A stretch of DNA of 64,000 nucleotides from Stemphylium vesicarium (taxonomy: Eukaryota > Ascomycota > Dothideomycetes > Pleosporales > Pleosporaceae), in NCBI GenBank assembly GCA_004380135.1, contig QXCR01000156.1, positions 1-64,000 of the forward strand, written 5' to 3'. The notes beneath the pieces were generated by a model. It was not told the origin of the DNA and ran no database searches. It was given only the letters and a program-made list of their open reading frames with translations. Each line of letters starts with the position of its first letter. Position 1 is the stretch's first letter. Positions 11,835 to 23,475 of the stretch are shown piece by piece. Both the position numbers and the translations under genes were made by a program.

Positions 11835-13162
11835 TGTAAAATCGTAGGATTAAGACGTGTTCTGTGAAACAATGGAGAGTCTTTTAAGAGAATGGCAGTG
11901 GACTGGGACATGCCTATTCGAGGGGTGAAGTGGTGAGCCATCGCCTTTATATACAAGAGCCTAGCTATCACTAATTAGCACATTGAGTGAACTAGTCGAG
12001 TACGACGCAGAGGCGGCTGTGTCAGTTTGAGTAGTTGAGTCGCATTCTATGATAGTGCAGGTACGAAACATGCTCGCGTAGAAACTCCCCCGAAATCGGC
12101 TTCACTTTTGTTGCAACAGTTCCGGCGGCTCGATTGAATCGGTGTGAGTGCCACCGCTCGGCGCAATGAGTACGTATCACGCTACGTTTTCGACACAGAA
12201 CTTTTGTGGAATACGAAGACGTGAGTAGGCAGTGCTGGTTATCTCCGTCTGTCTAGCGCCTCTTACTGACAAGAACCTGTGAGTACTTACTCAGCACTAA
12301 GACTCATACAGTTAGTGTAAGATTATTGAAATGAAAGCCCCATCTTCCAAGCCCGATTTTTCAGCGCCTCGACAACAGATCGTCTTTTCGATCCTCCTTT
12401 TGCTATTTACGGTGAGATCTTCTGCGGAGTACGGTATACGGGATCAACAGCCGCTCTGCGCAAAGCTCGGACCAGGGCGTACCCCAGAACTGCCGAAAAC
12501 GGTATGACGATCGCCAACATCACGATTAACCGGCGAGGGACTCAAACACCAAGGCCGACCTTAATTCCAGACATGCGTGGTTAGCAGTTCTGTGGCATAG
12601 CAGGACGACATCATAATTCGCATCTATATGCCTACTACTTGGATTGATCTAAAAGTAGTCCATACCTCCGTGGTTCATACCTCCGTCGGATATCCCCGAG
12701 CCACAGAATGGCAGTAGCCCAAGTGGCGATAGCGTAGTTCACAGAGCCAAGAACCTGCTGATTCAGGTACGCATTTGCTAGTGTAAACTCTTCATTGGCG
12801 GACTAAGACTCGTACGTACTACTCCAAGATCTTCCTTGGCAGTCTATCTTGTGATCGCTACCACGTCGAATCTCCCAGCCCTCAAACTGAAAAGTGACGT
12901 GAGCAACTACTGTACAAAATGGGAGGGAGATAGGAAGGGAATCGGGCCTGAATTACTGCTACTCATTCCTATGCTCTTGGCGATCGAACGACGATGACTT
13001 CGCTGTGGTCTCTCACCGACACACAGACAGAGTCAGTGTTGCTATAAAAGACAGTCTCACACATTCTTTATATTCTCACCAGCTCCTCTTTGAGAAAGTA
13101 CTCCCCCAACATAATTCTGTTTTTGGACACCAATAACAATTCCTCATCCCCGTGTCAACAAG
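11835..13162. other. Shared upstream region of two cysteine-rich genes
   Basis: About 1.3 kb lies between the two divergent small secreted-protein genes. TATA-like boxes sit near each end (about 11945-11953 on the minus strand and TATAAAAG at 13043-13050 on the plus strand), each about 115-120 bp from its start codon. A direct repeat CATACCTCCGT occurs twice near 12660-12685. No other gene is supported. Confidence 0.45.
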
Positions 13163-13630
13163 ATGAAATTCACCACCCCTATCATCCTCCTAGCTTTAGG
13201 TGTGAGCGTTCATGCTGAAGTAAGAACCTCCAAGCATCTACAGTAAATATCAGCAGAACGGTCTGCTAACACAGACCCGAACTCTAGTGTTACATCTCCG
13301 GTGGTTTTGGCACTGCCGGTGACAAAGATTGCTGCTGGGGCGGAAAATCAGGCCAAGATGCTTGCTGGAAGCAAACCTGGTCATCATCGTGCAACAGACC
13401 GGGAAGCGCACAATCCGGAAACTTTTGCAAGAACATGGGTATCGGACCGGACAAATGCGTAAGTATGCATCTTTGCCTGTTGGGCGGTTATTTGCTAATC
13501 GGGGATGTCATAGAGCTCGGATTGCTGTGATATCAAGACTGGCGGTGGACAGCCCTGCCCTAAGGGTAAGAACCGGTGCGACGAGACGTCTGGCTGCCCG
13601 TATCGCGATGGAAACGGAAACCTCCTTTAA
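13163..13630 (+). CDS. Small cysteine-rich secreted protein B
   Basis: Three exons (13163-13219, 13288-13458, 13514-13630), with phase-0 introns of 68 and 55 bp, encode 114 residues. Exon 1 is a signal peptide, MKFTTPIILLALGVSVHA. The mature protein has twelve cysteines (20, 34, 35, 45, 54, 66, 76, 80, 81, 91, 98, 104), rich in Gly, Ser and Lys. Exon 2 starts and ends on a cysteine codon, exon 3 opens with SSDCC, and KDCC occurs at 32-35, all mirroring the divergent gene at 11435-11834. A TATAAAAG box lies 113-120 bp upstream. The function is not recognised; candidate secreted effector or defence-like peptide. The open frame running through the second intron is a shadow. Confidence 0.74.
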
Positions 13631-14029
13631 GAGACTGAAGAGATCGTGTCGTCTATTCCTATATCTATTTCGAAGGCTGAGCAACTGGCCGGTGCTGCTT
13701 TAGGGATGAACAAAGTTGGGATGCTACGCGAATTCGTCAGAACCCAATCTTAAGGGCCGTGTGCATTGGGTCATATTCTGAGGTTGATGCGCCATAGCTC
13801 TAGAATTAAATCTAACCTTCTTGTAAATTTTCACCCGTGTGCATCATGGCAAACGAGGACTTTGCACTCAATCAGAGCTAGACTCTCTCAGAATGCTTGC
13901 TTCTTCGGGAACTGACTGTAATCGACTTTCGTGATTTGTACTGAGATTTGCTTTTCCATAAATATCATGATACTTGCAAAGATCCTTTCAGTCCCTCGTT
14001 ACCACCACCTGCGACCTTAATTAAGTCCC
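13631..14029. other. Intergenic, no gene seen
   Basis: About 400 bp after the cysteine-rich gene B, with moderately pyrimidine-rich DNA near its right end. Nothing recognised. Confidence 0.4.
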
Positions 14030-14380
14030 CTAAACCTCCCCCCTCTTCTCCGCAATACTCTTCTTCAAAACCTTCAACTTCGCCTTTCTCTCCTCCTTCT
14101 CCCTATACTTCCTATCCCTATCCTTCCTCTTATCACTATTCTTCTTCTTCTTCTTTTCGTCCCCTTTCTTCCTCTGCTCTTCCTCCTTGATACAGCTTCT
14201 GCATATTACCTTGCCTATTCTGTCTAGATTCGACTCACCGGGGCCGTTTTCGGCGTTTGTCCCGCCGCCGAGGGGATGCTCAGGGCAGTACTCGAGCCAT
14301 CGTGCAGATTTTGTGTAGGGACTGTGTGCCGGGCCGCATTTGCTGCAGCGGGGGCATAGATCGAGCACCCAAGGGCACAT
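14030..14380 (-). CDS. Hypothetical Cys-rich, Lys-rich small protein
   Basis: Single frame of 116 codons from an ATG at 14380. The first half has clustered cysteines and a histidine (CPRCSKCG, then YCPEH, then CRSC) that could hold a zinc ion. The second half is almost entirely Lys, Glu, Arg and Asp and should form a charged helix. No family is recognised. The low-complexity tail can keep a frame open by chance, so the gene call is tentative; the paired CxxC-type spacing is the main argument for it. No intron is required. Confidence 0.35.
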   Translation of the reverse strand: MCPWVLDLCPRCSKCGPAHSPYTKSARWLEYCPEHPLGGGTNAENGPGESNLDRIGKVICRSCIKEEEQRKKGDEKKKKKNSDKRKDRDRKYREKEERKAKLKVLKKSIAEKRGEV

Positions 14381-15031
14381 TTTTGGAATGTGTGGGAGGG
14401 GGTTGGAAGGGAATGCGTTGGAAAATTTCGTTTGCTGAGAAATAATAATGGCAGTTTTTGGTGATAGTAGACAGTGTTAGGGGTTGTAGTGTTCTGGATA
14501 TGCTGATAAAATCTCCGTGCAAGAAGCCCAGCGAAAACTTTATAGGAGTTCCTTGAGCTGTTCTTCACGGGTGTATTTGTTGAAGCTGAAGATATGACAA
14601 AAATCAGACCGAGAAAAATAGCGGTAAGTAGATAAGCGGCGGTTTGGTTGACGGGACCTGTGAGATTCGCATGTCAGGAAGCGCTGAAGTGACAGGCAAA
14701 CGAACAAAACGAACAAAATCGCGTGATCTAAGCGGTCGAAAATGTTGACTTTTGCTCGCGGAACAATGTATGTGGCGTAAATGGTTCTAGAAGCGCTTCC
14801 CTAATAGCAGTCCTCATGATTTACTTCCGATTGGAAGTTGACGCAAACGATAGCAGTGTGAAGCATACGATAATAGTGAAGAAGTCGCACTCTCGTCGTG
14901 AAGTGAAATCCTTGATGGCAGTAAGTAGCAATCAAAACTAACCCATATGTATCCTGCTTGGCTTCCCTTCTTGACCCACTGCCTATATTCCAAGTCAGTA
15001 ACACTCGTCATCGGTAAACCCAAGCTTTATC
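14381..15031. other. Intergenic, no gene seen
   Basis: About 650 bp between the small Cys/Lys-rich frame and the decayed coiled-coil gene. Only short frames occur on either strand. Confidence 0.4.
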
Positions 15032-18000
15032 ATGCACCCTCCCGTCATACTCCTCTGCTCAATTACTACCCTCGAAGCAATGGCCGCTAGTCGGGCATCT
15101 GCTGCCACACAAGACAACGCGCTCCGTCAAGCTTTTCCTGAACCAGAACTCCACCCGGTCATCTACACTGACAGTGAGGACTCCGAGCAAAGTCACAACA
15201 AAATTTCCGACGAAGACGAAGGCCTAATCGGAAATGAGGTACCGAGCGATGATGACGCGAAAGGATTCTGTGATAACGATGGGGATAATTACGAGTCTGA
15301 TGAAGGAGATGGTAGTGATTTGGAAATCGTAGAAGAGACCGATGTCGAAGTTGAGGATTCCGGTAGTGATGAAAGATATGAAATCGGGTTCAGTGAAGAT
15401 GACGACTTTGGGGAAGACAGCGAGGAAGAAAACGAAAATTTCGGGCTTCAGAAACAACAGGTGCAGTGGGATGCGCACCCAACACAACAGCGCGCCCTGC
15501 GCGCAGACGAACTAGGGTCTCAATCTGGAGGCCATGCTCAAAGGGCGATACCTTTGCACCAACAATCGGACCCACCAAGGCAGCATCAAACAGTTCAGTC
15601 TGAGAACCCACGAACGACTCAGGACAACCGAGAGCTACCACCTTTTGAAGGTCTTGCGACGAGTATCCCACCGCTTCAATACTCAAACCAACAGGGGATA
15701 GTGGGAAAGCAGCAGGAGCAACAAGAACAGCAACAGCAAGAGCAAAGGAGGGCTGTCATCTAGGCGAGCCGACTTCACACCGCTGTAGTAGTAGAGGAGG
15801 CTGACGATTTTCATGCTGAAGATCTGTCTGAGAACGAGAGTGAGCAAGATTCCGAAGATTATGACGCATCAACACCATATGGAGCATAGCAACAGCAATT
15901 CGGGCTGGGAATGCAGCAACCTGAGACACAAGCCCGACAGCAGAATCTGGAGAGACAGCGGCAACAACAAGTCCGGGCCGCGATGGCGGAGAGAGCTTTG
16001 GATAAGCAAAGAGCCCAAGAGGAAGCAGAGGCTGGAATGTTAGCGGCGGATGAAGAAGCCACCCAAAGAGCCATGCAGTAAGCCACACAACGAGCGCCAG
16101 AGTACGCTGAACGGCAAAATACTCTTCAGATTGCCCGACAGCAGCAAAGACAGGTCCAGGAAGCGCTTCAACAACAAGAGGCAGAAGAGGCCGCTGCCCA
16201 AGAAGCCGAGAATCAAGCAGCCCGACAATAGTTTCTCAAAGAGCAGACAGAGCAAGCCGAACAACAGCTCGCCCAGGAAGCAGCGGACATGGAAGCCAAG
16301 AAAGCGGCCAAAGAAGAAGCCCGCCAGCAAGCGAAAGAAGAAAAAGACGAGCGAAAAGCCGAGAAGGCCGCGGCGAAAGAGGCCAAAAGAGCAGCTGAGC
16401 GCGAGGAGCGCAATGCCTGCCAGGAAGCCGAGAGAGAAAGGAAAGAGGAGATAAAGGCTGAGGAGAAGGAGCAGAAGGATGCGCAACGAGAGATTGAACA
16501 AGAAGCGCAGCGAGAGAAAAGGGCGGAGGATCTAGCTGCCAAGACGGCAAGAGCGCAGGAGAAAGCAGAGCAGCGACAAGCTGAGAACGAGCAACGATGC
16601 GAACAGCAAGGGATAGACCGCCAAACGCGTCAGACAGAACGCGAAAATGATATGGCGATGAAGTCGCAACGTGCACAGGAGAAAGCTGACCAGCGATCCG
16701 CGGAAGCTGGGTACCGGCTAGAGGAGAGAAGGATACAACAAGAAGGGAAGAAAGCGCAGAGAGAGCAAGACATGGAGATGATCTCGGCAAAACTGCAAGA
16801 TAAGATGGACAGGAGGGATATGGAGGCGCAGCAGATGAGAAAGGAGAGACAGGCTGAGCAAGAAGAAAGAAAAATTAGGAAGAAGGCTGAGCTTGAGGAA
16901 AGACGGATGAGGAAAGAGACAGACAGCGAAGAGAAGGAGCGTAGGCGCGAGGCTGAGAGGGAAAGGAAAGAGCACCAGCGCGAAGAAAGGTTGAAGTTGA
17001 TAGAGGAAGTTGAGGAGAGAAGGATGGATGCTGCAACTGAACATCAGAAGTCGGAGATAGCGCCGGTGGTACCACACCACTCGACTCACGAAGATGCGCA
17101 TCATGATCCCAAGCCTAAGCGGGCCAGCGCATGTCATTTGGGCGATCGCCCTCACGAGAGTGAGGATGCAGCCGATCAAACGCCCTGAAGCCCTCCAGTG
17201 CCTGCAGATGCGCATCCATCTGGGTTTGGAAACCGTGCTCCTCGCAGTGGAGATGCGCACCACAAACAGCAAGAAAGAGAACACCCCCACGGAATACATG
17301 TGAGTGATCCTAAGGACCACGACCAGCATGGAAAACGGGCAGCTCATGATCCGCCCAGCGGTCACTTGGAGCAACCTCGACACAGCTATCTCCGCGATCC
17401 TACCCAATTTGGTATGCCTGGACGCCTTGGATCGGAGCAGCGCGCCAAAGTAGAGCAAGAGGCCAAGGAAGCCAATGAGATTGCTCAAAAGCGAGCGGAC
17501 AGGAAAGCTAAAAAAGACCAAAAGAGAGCCGAGGCGAAGGCTAATGGTGGTGTTAATCATGGTCCCCAGAATGTCCAAGCGCAAGTTAATGTGTTCTGGC
17601 AAGGCGGAGACCCACGATTTGCCCAACGGCAGCCCGACACTGATCGAAAATCGATACTACAAAACCGTGCTGACAAGAAGGCGGTTAACAAAGTTACAAA
17701 GGATGCGAACAAAGATACCAGTGCCTGCCAGCAAGTGATAAATGACGACGCCGTAAAAGGATTAGATCTCGACCAAAACCGCAATAGGCAACAGAGTGGA
17801 GATAACCTCAGGGGTAAAAAAAAAAAAAAAAACTCTCGACCGAGAGATAATAGAGCAGAAGAGAGCCGAGAGGAAGGCCGCTAAGCGATATAAGAAAATG
17901 GCGAAGACAGAGGCCAATGCAATGGAAGAGGCAAATGCGAAGAAAGAAATCACCCCTCAGGAAGTGGCGGATGGTACCACTGGGGATCCGGAGAAGAGTA

Positions 18001-19318
18001 AGGCTGGCGTCAACAAGGCCCAAGGCGAAGACGATTCTGCCAAAGGGAACATTAGCGCCAATGAATTACCGGGACGAAAGTGAACGGGAAGGCTGAAAGC
18101 GATGGAAACGGAAAACTGCCCAAAGAAGGCAAGGAAGATGGAGGAAGGCCCGAGACCAACGATAAGCCTGGAATGAATGCACCGATCACCAGAAAAGAGA
18201 CCGACGGTGAGATGAAAGAAAGAGAAGAAGAAGGCACAGAAACGATGAAGACCAAACCTGGTGGGTTGAAGTCGAGGCTGGCGCGTACAATAGCGAAGGC
18301 GGAGAAGAAGCGCGCAGCAGGATTGAATCGAAGGAACGACAAGGATCCCGACGACAAGCCCGGTGAGAACTCGAAAGACGGAAACAAGGAAGGGGGTCCG
18401 AAAAAAGGCGCTGAACAGGATGACAAGAAGACCAAAGACCCTAAGGCTCAAGGAACTGAGATGAGTACAGGTCAGGCTTCCAAGGAATCGCCAAAGAAGA
18501 GCGCCGAGGAAGCAGCTATGAAACCCATTGCAGATGCCATAAGAGACCAGCAACGCATCAGAGATACCGAGAGCAAGCAGGAGCTGCGCGAGGAGAAAGC
18601 CAAACAGAAACTTGTCGCTAAGCAGCTTTCCGCGGAAAAGAAGGCTCAAGAGAAGACGGAGAAGCAGAGGCAAAAGGCAGCCGCAAAGTCTGACACTTCC
18701 AGTACCAAAGACGTGGACAAGGGATAGAAACAGCGATTGAAGCTCGCTACGAAAGAGGCTACGAAGGAAGAAATGCTCACGGTCAAAGCAGCCGAGAAAG
18801 AAGAGAAGCTCCAGCAAAGGGAAGCCCACAAAAAGAGCAGCAGCAGCACAAGCTCGAGACCAAAAAGATCGTAGCTGCCGGGAAAGAAACGGGGCGCGCC
18901 TCCAAAGCTGTGGTGAAGGAAGAGAAGAAGCGTACATCGACTGCGAAGAAGTAGCCCGGAGGAAGGAAGCTGATGAAGCCGCAGCAGCCCAGCGCAAAGA
19001 AGCCGAACATGCTGCAAAAGCGGCTGCGAAGGAAGAAGAGAAGCACATAGCTGCTCAGAAGAAGGAAGTCGCCCATGATTAGGCCGTTTAGCGTAAGGAA
19101 CAAGAAAAGGCCAGAGCAGCCGAAAAGAAACGACTTGCACACGAGCAAGCAGCTAGAAAGAAGGAAGCAGATAAGATGATGAAAGCGCAGCAGAAGGAGA
19201 GAGAAAGTGGCTCAGAAGAAGTTGGATGAGAAGAGCACTGCGAAGCACGCGGCTACCAAGGTCATGAGTACAAAGACTGCGTTAGGTAAGAGCGTGGGTG
19301 GCCGGAAAAAGAGATGAT
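15032..19318 (+). pseudogene. Decayed gene for a long Gln/Glu/Lys-rich coiled-coil protein
   Basis: One long low-complexity coding sequence can be followed for 4.3 kb, but it is broken many times. It starts with an acidic Asp/Glu/Ser segment (about 15150-15470), turns Gln-rich, then becomes an extended Glu/Lys/Arg/Ala coiled coil (about 15900-17080), and ends in Lys/Ala-rich repeats. In the first frame there are stops at 15761 (TAG), 15887 (TAG), 16079 (TAA), 16229 (TAG) and 17186 (TGA), with the same composition continuing after each. The frame shifts at a run of 17 A (17816-17832) and again near 18060-18083. Later stops lie at 18725, 18952, 19080 and 19089, with further frame changes near 18830 and 18951. 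Several stops fit single C-to-T changes of CAG, CAA or CGA codons. A set of introns removing all breaks is unlikely. No function is assigned. Confidence 0.7.
17816..17832 (+). repeat. 17-base A homopolymer at a frame break
   Basis: Seventeen consecutive A residues lie exactly where the coiled-coil reading frame changes. The upstream frame reads ...NRQQSGDNLRG into the run; the related sequence LDREIIEQKRAERKAAKR resumes in another frame just after it. Replication slippage or a sequencing length error would both explain the break. Confidence 0.8.
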
Positions 19319-19454
19319 ATGGAAGCATGGTTCGTCGTGTGTAGAAGCTTACGATGAGAACGTAGTTTTGTGTACGTCAGCCGACTTTGAAATTATGTTT
19401 TGGTCCCATTTGCGGATTTGTATTAATAATATCGAGTTTTCCAGTCGCTCATGA

Positions 19455-22283
19455 TCAGGCGAAGTAACCATTCATTTCCATCGCGATTACCAGTCGTTCC
19501 ATGGAGTTTTCTTCTGCGGTACCTCTTCCCTTGCCGTAACCTTGCTTACCCGTCAAGCCCCGGCATACACTTAGAAATACACGGATCTTGCCTCTCAGTT
19601 TTGCGTAGAGGCTTTTGGTGGTTTCCTCAGTCTCACCCATTTTCGCGTTTTGCATTTTGGCGAATAGCAGAACGTGATCAAAAACTTCTTCTACGAGTGC
19701 CATGATCTTACGCTGGCGCTTACGAAGCAAAAGCGCGAACAGAATACTGTCAAGACACTTCTCGTGTGCGTCACGCAATGAGGCAACACCTTCTGTGACG
19801 CGGACACCCAGCTCGCCAGCTGCATCTTCTTTATCAAGACGGCTTTCGATTTTGGCAACAAAAGATTCGTACTCGTTCCAAGGCTCAGCAATGCCTGTCT
19901 GAAAGACGTAATTTGTCAGTGTAATCACAAAGTGATATGCTTCCGTTCTCATATGGCGAGAATCTGGGTCTGCATAGTCACGCGGCAGATGCGAAACGAC
20001 AAAGAGCATCCGCAACAGTCGCAGGAGGAATTTGAAGATATAGTCGTACTTGTCGAGAGCGATGGTTGTAATGACAAGGTTTAGCGGAGGTGGCGCTACA
20101 TACTGCAACCGTAAAAAGTCCAGCGCATGCAAAGCGTCGGGATCCATAACTTTCTCTTGCTCTGTTTCGGTAAGGTTACGGATGGCGAAGTTCAGCTGGC
20201 CGGGGAGTTCGTCGTTGTCTCTGTTGTGAAGGTGCGTGTGGGGTGAGGAGGCCTCACCATCTTTCTGGGTGGATTGGAAGAGCGTGGAAGAGTAGTAGCT
20301 CTCACTAAGAACCCCCCTCAGCGCTAATCGAAGTTCCGAACTCGCGGGCGGCCATGACTTCCGAGAGCCCAGCTGTAAACCCATCTGTACACCACTGCGC
20401 ATTCTTCCCTTATGGCGCTCGGCACTCTCGCGATCGGGGTCGAAGAGAGCAGTTGCAAGTAATGATGAAAAGACGCCATCACCGAGGAGATGGTATTGTC
20501 GCTGTAAGGAGAGATGAAGGCGAAGTTGATGAGAGCGGAAGAACAGACGAACGGTTGCTGCATTGACAAGTTTCGCTTGTGCAGTGATGAGTGGGCGAAA
20601 AGATAAGGTGGACGCCAGTGACATGGGCGGGGAGAAGGTGTTGGTGGCCATGTCATCGACCTTGATTGTTGTGTCAAGTATGGTTTCTGTGAGAAGCTGC
20701 AACTGGTCGGGTAAAGTTTGAGAAGACAGCTTGGGCGCTTGGTCCATGATTCGCATCGAATCTTCAAAGTATCGATCGAGAGCTTGGTCGTTGGTTGGAA
20801 CTTCCGTGGCAGATTCGGGCGTAGCTGGAATCATGGATGCGTCTGTAACCTCCTGCTGGCCTTCAGTAAAGGCCAAAAGTGCTCTTCTGAGCCTCTCTTC
20901 ATAGGCTTTGGCTTTGGACGCCAGTGTTTCGATATCCTGCCACCGAAAGCCCCATTCCATATCCGGAGGCTGGACGGCAAGTCCGTCCAGACGAGCTAAT
21001 GGGTGATGTGGATGTTGGGTCTTCAGAAAGCGAAGGCTGTTTCCCGTCTCAAATATGGTGTTGCCATCTTCTGGGGTGATGAATCTCGGCATCATCTCGG
21101 ATCGATAGATGTATTCAATGGCCGGCGGATCGGCAGTTGGATCATCCACTGTCACGAAGCTGTCGCGTTGCCAAATGGGCAAAGCTGCCGGCTCCTTGCG
21201 TATCCCCATCCATTCGCCGAGGAGCTCCAAGCTCGGTCTAGCCACAGAACAGAGAACCTGACATGATAGCTGACGAAGCTGATCGTCGCCTTCTTCAATC
21301 TCCAGAAGACGGTGATGTAGGATAGAGGACAACTGTTCGTTGGTCTTGGCTTGCTTGACAGCATCCACCATGCGCGCAACATGTATGAGGATACTTCGAG
21401 GCTTGGCGAACTGGTGCTGCAGCTGGATCAAGGAGCGGATGTTCGCAGACTGTTTGCCCAGGGTGTCTTCCAGGCTTGCGAGGATGCTTGATACAGACGT
21501 GGCAAGAGCGACCTCGGCTGGTATAGATGTGGCGGAAGAGAAGGTGCGCTCGGCAAAGGATCGTAGATACAGGAAGGTATTGCCGGTATGGATGAAATGG
21601 GTGATCAGGCTCTGGGCGGCTTTCAGACTCAAGCCTGAAGCTCGCCCATCCAGGATGGCGGGTTCGAATGTTTTCAGTTTGGGGGTGTAGTGGAAGAGGA
21701 TGGACGAGCGGCCTAGACCGAGGTTCCAAAGCGATTGCAGAAGGATATCGGCCTTGAGCACCTTGCCAGCACTGGTCTTGCCCTCGTCGCATACTAGAGC
21801 GGCGTCGAATGCTTCAGGCCCCTGCTCGGTTATGTAGGCCGAGCGACTCTCGATATGCTCTCTCTTCTCGAATGATTCCCATGTATAGAACAAGACATTT
21901 TTATTCGCTGGCCCCTGTTCGAGGGCAATTTGCCAGACGTCTTCGTCGGGCTCTAGGGGTGGGGTGTCGATGGCGATGCTAGATTCATCAAAGCTCTCGA
22001 GTTCGGGCAGAGGGCCAAACTCAAACGTTTCCAGATCTGGCAGTCTCAGCTCGCGTTCGAGGTCGTGTTTGGGCGCGTACGGGTGGTCAAATCTGATGGC
22101 AGCGACTAGGGCGGGTCAACAAGACGCGTTCACATGTTTGTGCTGGACACGCGACGGCTCACTATCTAGCTGTAGGGGCGGGAAGAGGGTTGACTCTTCG
22201 CTCTCGCCGTCGTCAAAGAACGAGGGCTGCTTCCACAAGTTATGACTACTGAAGACATTGTGAAGCGAGTCGGCTGCTTCCAT
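19455..22283 (-). CDS. Gamma-tubulin complex component (Spc97/Spc98 family, GCP5/GCP6-like)
   Basis: A first exon of 133 bp (22151-22283) and a main exon (19455-22105) flank a 45-bp intron and give about 927 residues. The N-terminal region is acidic and Pro-rich. The next part has the GCP grip-1-like helical pattern (FYTWESFEKREHIESRSAYI, then helices through about residue 450). The C-terminal grip-2-like region includes HALDFLRLQYVAPPPLNLVI and helices typical of the gamma-tubulin-binding end. Proteins of this family build the ring that nucleates microtubules at spindle pole bodies. Length and divergence suggest GCP5 or GCP6 rather than GCP2/GCP3, but this cannot be settled by eye. The first-exon splice (phase 1) is inferred. 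It diverges from EAF7 with only 175 bp between start codons. Confidence 0.78.
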
Positions 22284-22458
22284 GGCAGCGAGGGTTTGGA
22301 GTTGTATGGCGAACGGCAGATGGCGGACGTGGAGGGGTATGACGCGCCAAAGTTCTGGCGATTCAGCCCTACGCGCACCCTTGGGCCTTCCGTCACTGTT
22401 CCTGCAGCCGTCGCGTATAACCTGACCTCACCTTCTGCCCTTGTACTTTCACCCCAAA

Positions 22459-23351
22459 ATGCCTCCCCGTAAAAAGGCAAAGGCTAGCGCAGCTTCAACG
22501 CCCCTGGGCGACACGCAGCCCAAGACGCCGCAAGACTCTGGCGCTGTGCAGTCGCAGGATGAGCTCCTCAGCGATCCGTGGGCCGACGAGCAAGAGACGC
22601 AGCTGCTGAAGAGCATGATGAAGTGGAAGCCAACAGGTAGCTGCAGTATAGACTCGACCAATTGCCAGTAAGACTGACCGCGTCAGGTCTGCACAAGCAC
22701 TTTCGTATGATTAGCATTCATACCGACATGCGCTCTCATGGCTTCGCCGGTGATGACGCGCCCCATACGCGCATTCCCGGCGTGTGGAAGAAGCTGTCAC
22801 AGTGGTATGATTTAGACGCGCTCGATACCCGCGAGAACGAGTTCGCCTTCTCCGAAGACCCCGACCCGCTAGACCCCGAAGACGCCGTCAACCTCCCCGA
22901 ATTCGAGCTGCCAGAGGACGAGTTTGGTGAGATGATGTGGCAGAAGCGCTTCCACCGCGAAGATTCTGCCGCTGCTTCCTCGCCGCCCATGATACCTGTA
23001 GAAGATTACAAAGACCTCTATGCTCCAGGCATTGGCCTGCTCAAAGACCTTCCGGATAGCATACGATCGCAAAAGGCAGAGAGTGTAGCAGAAGCAACGC
23101 CCACGCCAAAGAACGCCAAAACAACAAGGGCAGGCAGAGCTGTAAAGGGCGCCAAGGGGACCAAGGCTGGAGCCAACGCTGCAAAGAACAGTAAGGCTCA
23201 GAGCACCGTATCTGAATCCGCCGAAGAAGAAGATGAAGATGATGACGAAGAAGAATCTAGCGTCGAGTCAGAAGAAGATAGCGCGCCCACCACCCGACGA
23301 ACGAATCGCGCGAAGCCAAAGCCGGCGCCAAAGCGAACGAGGAAACGGTAG
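22459..23351 (+). CDS. EAF7: NuA4 histone acetyltransferase subunit Eaf7
   Basis: Two exons (22459-22636 and 22687-23351) with a 50-bp intron give about 280 residues. The CT20/MRGBP domain is clear: LLKSMMKWKPTGLHKHFRMI spans the splice junction and continues to RIPGVWKKLSQWYDLDALD. This domain is the hallmark of Eaf7, a subunit of the NuA4 acetyltransferase complex in the nucleus. The C-terminal half is low complexity, with Lys/Ala-rich stretches, an acidic run of Glu and Asp, and a basic RTRKR end, consistent with chromatin association. It shares a 175-bp divergent promoter with the gamma-tubulin complex gene and is convergent with the flavoenzyme, 124 bp between stops. Confidence 0.9.
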
Positions 23352-23475
23352 ATAAACTTTGCAATACATGGGTCACGGCGTTGGGATGCTATTGATACCC
23401 AGATTCTTTTGGTCTTGAACTTTTTGCAGCAGACGGCGTTCAAGGTATCTGAACATTGAAGAATACATTGTTTGA

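Noticed and set aside
12331..12504. 57-codon plus-strand frame with a hydrophobic stretch (IVFSILLLLF)
   Set aside because: It looks a little like a secreted peptide but contains one cysteine, no family pattern and no supporting exon structure; chance is as likely.
16040..19148. Several long minus-strand frames rich in Leu, Phe, Ser and Pro across the coiled-coil locus
   Set aside because: They are reverse-complement shadows of Gln/Glu/Lys-rich coding sequence, which rarely gives stops on the opposite strand.
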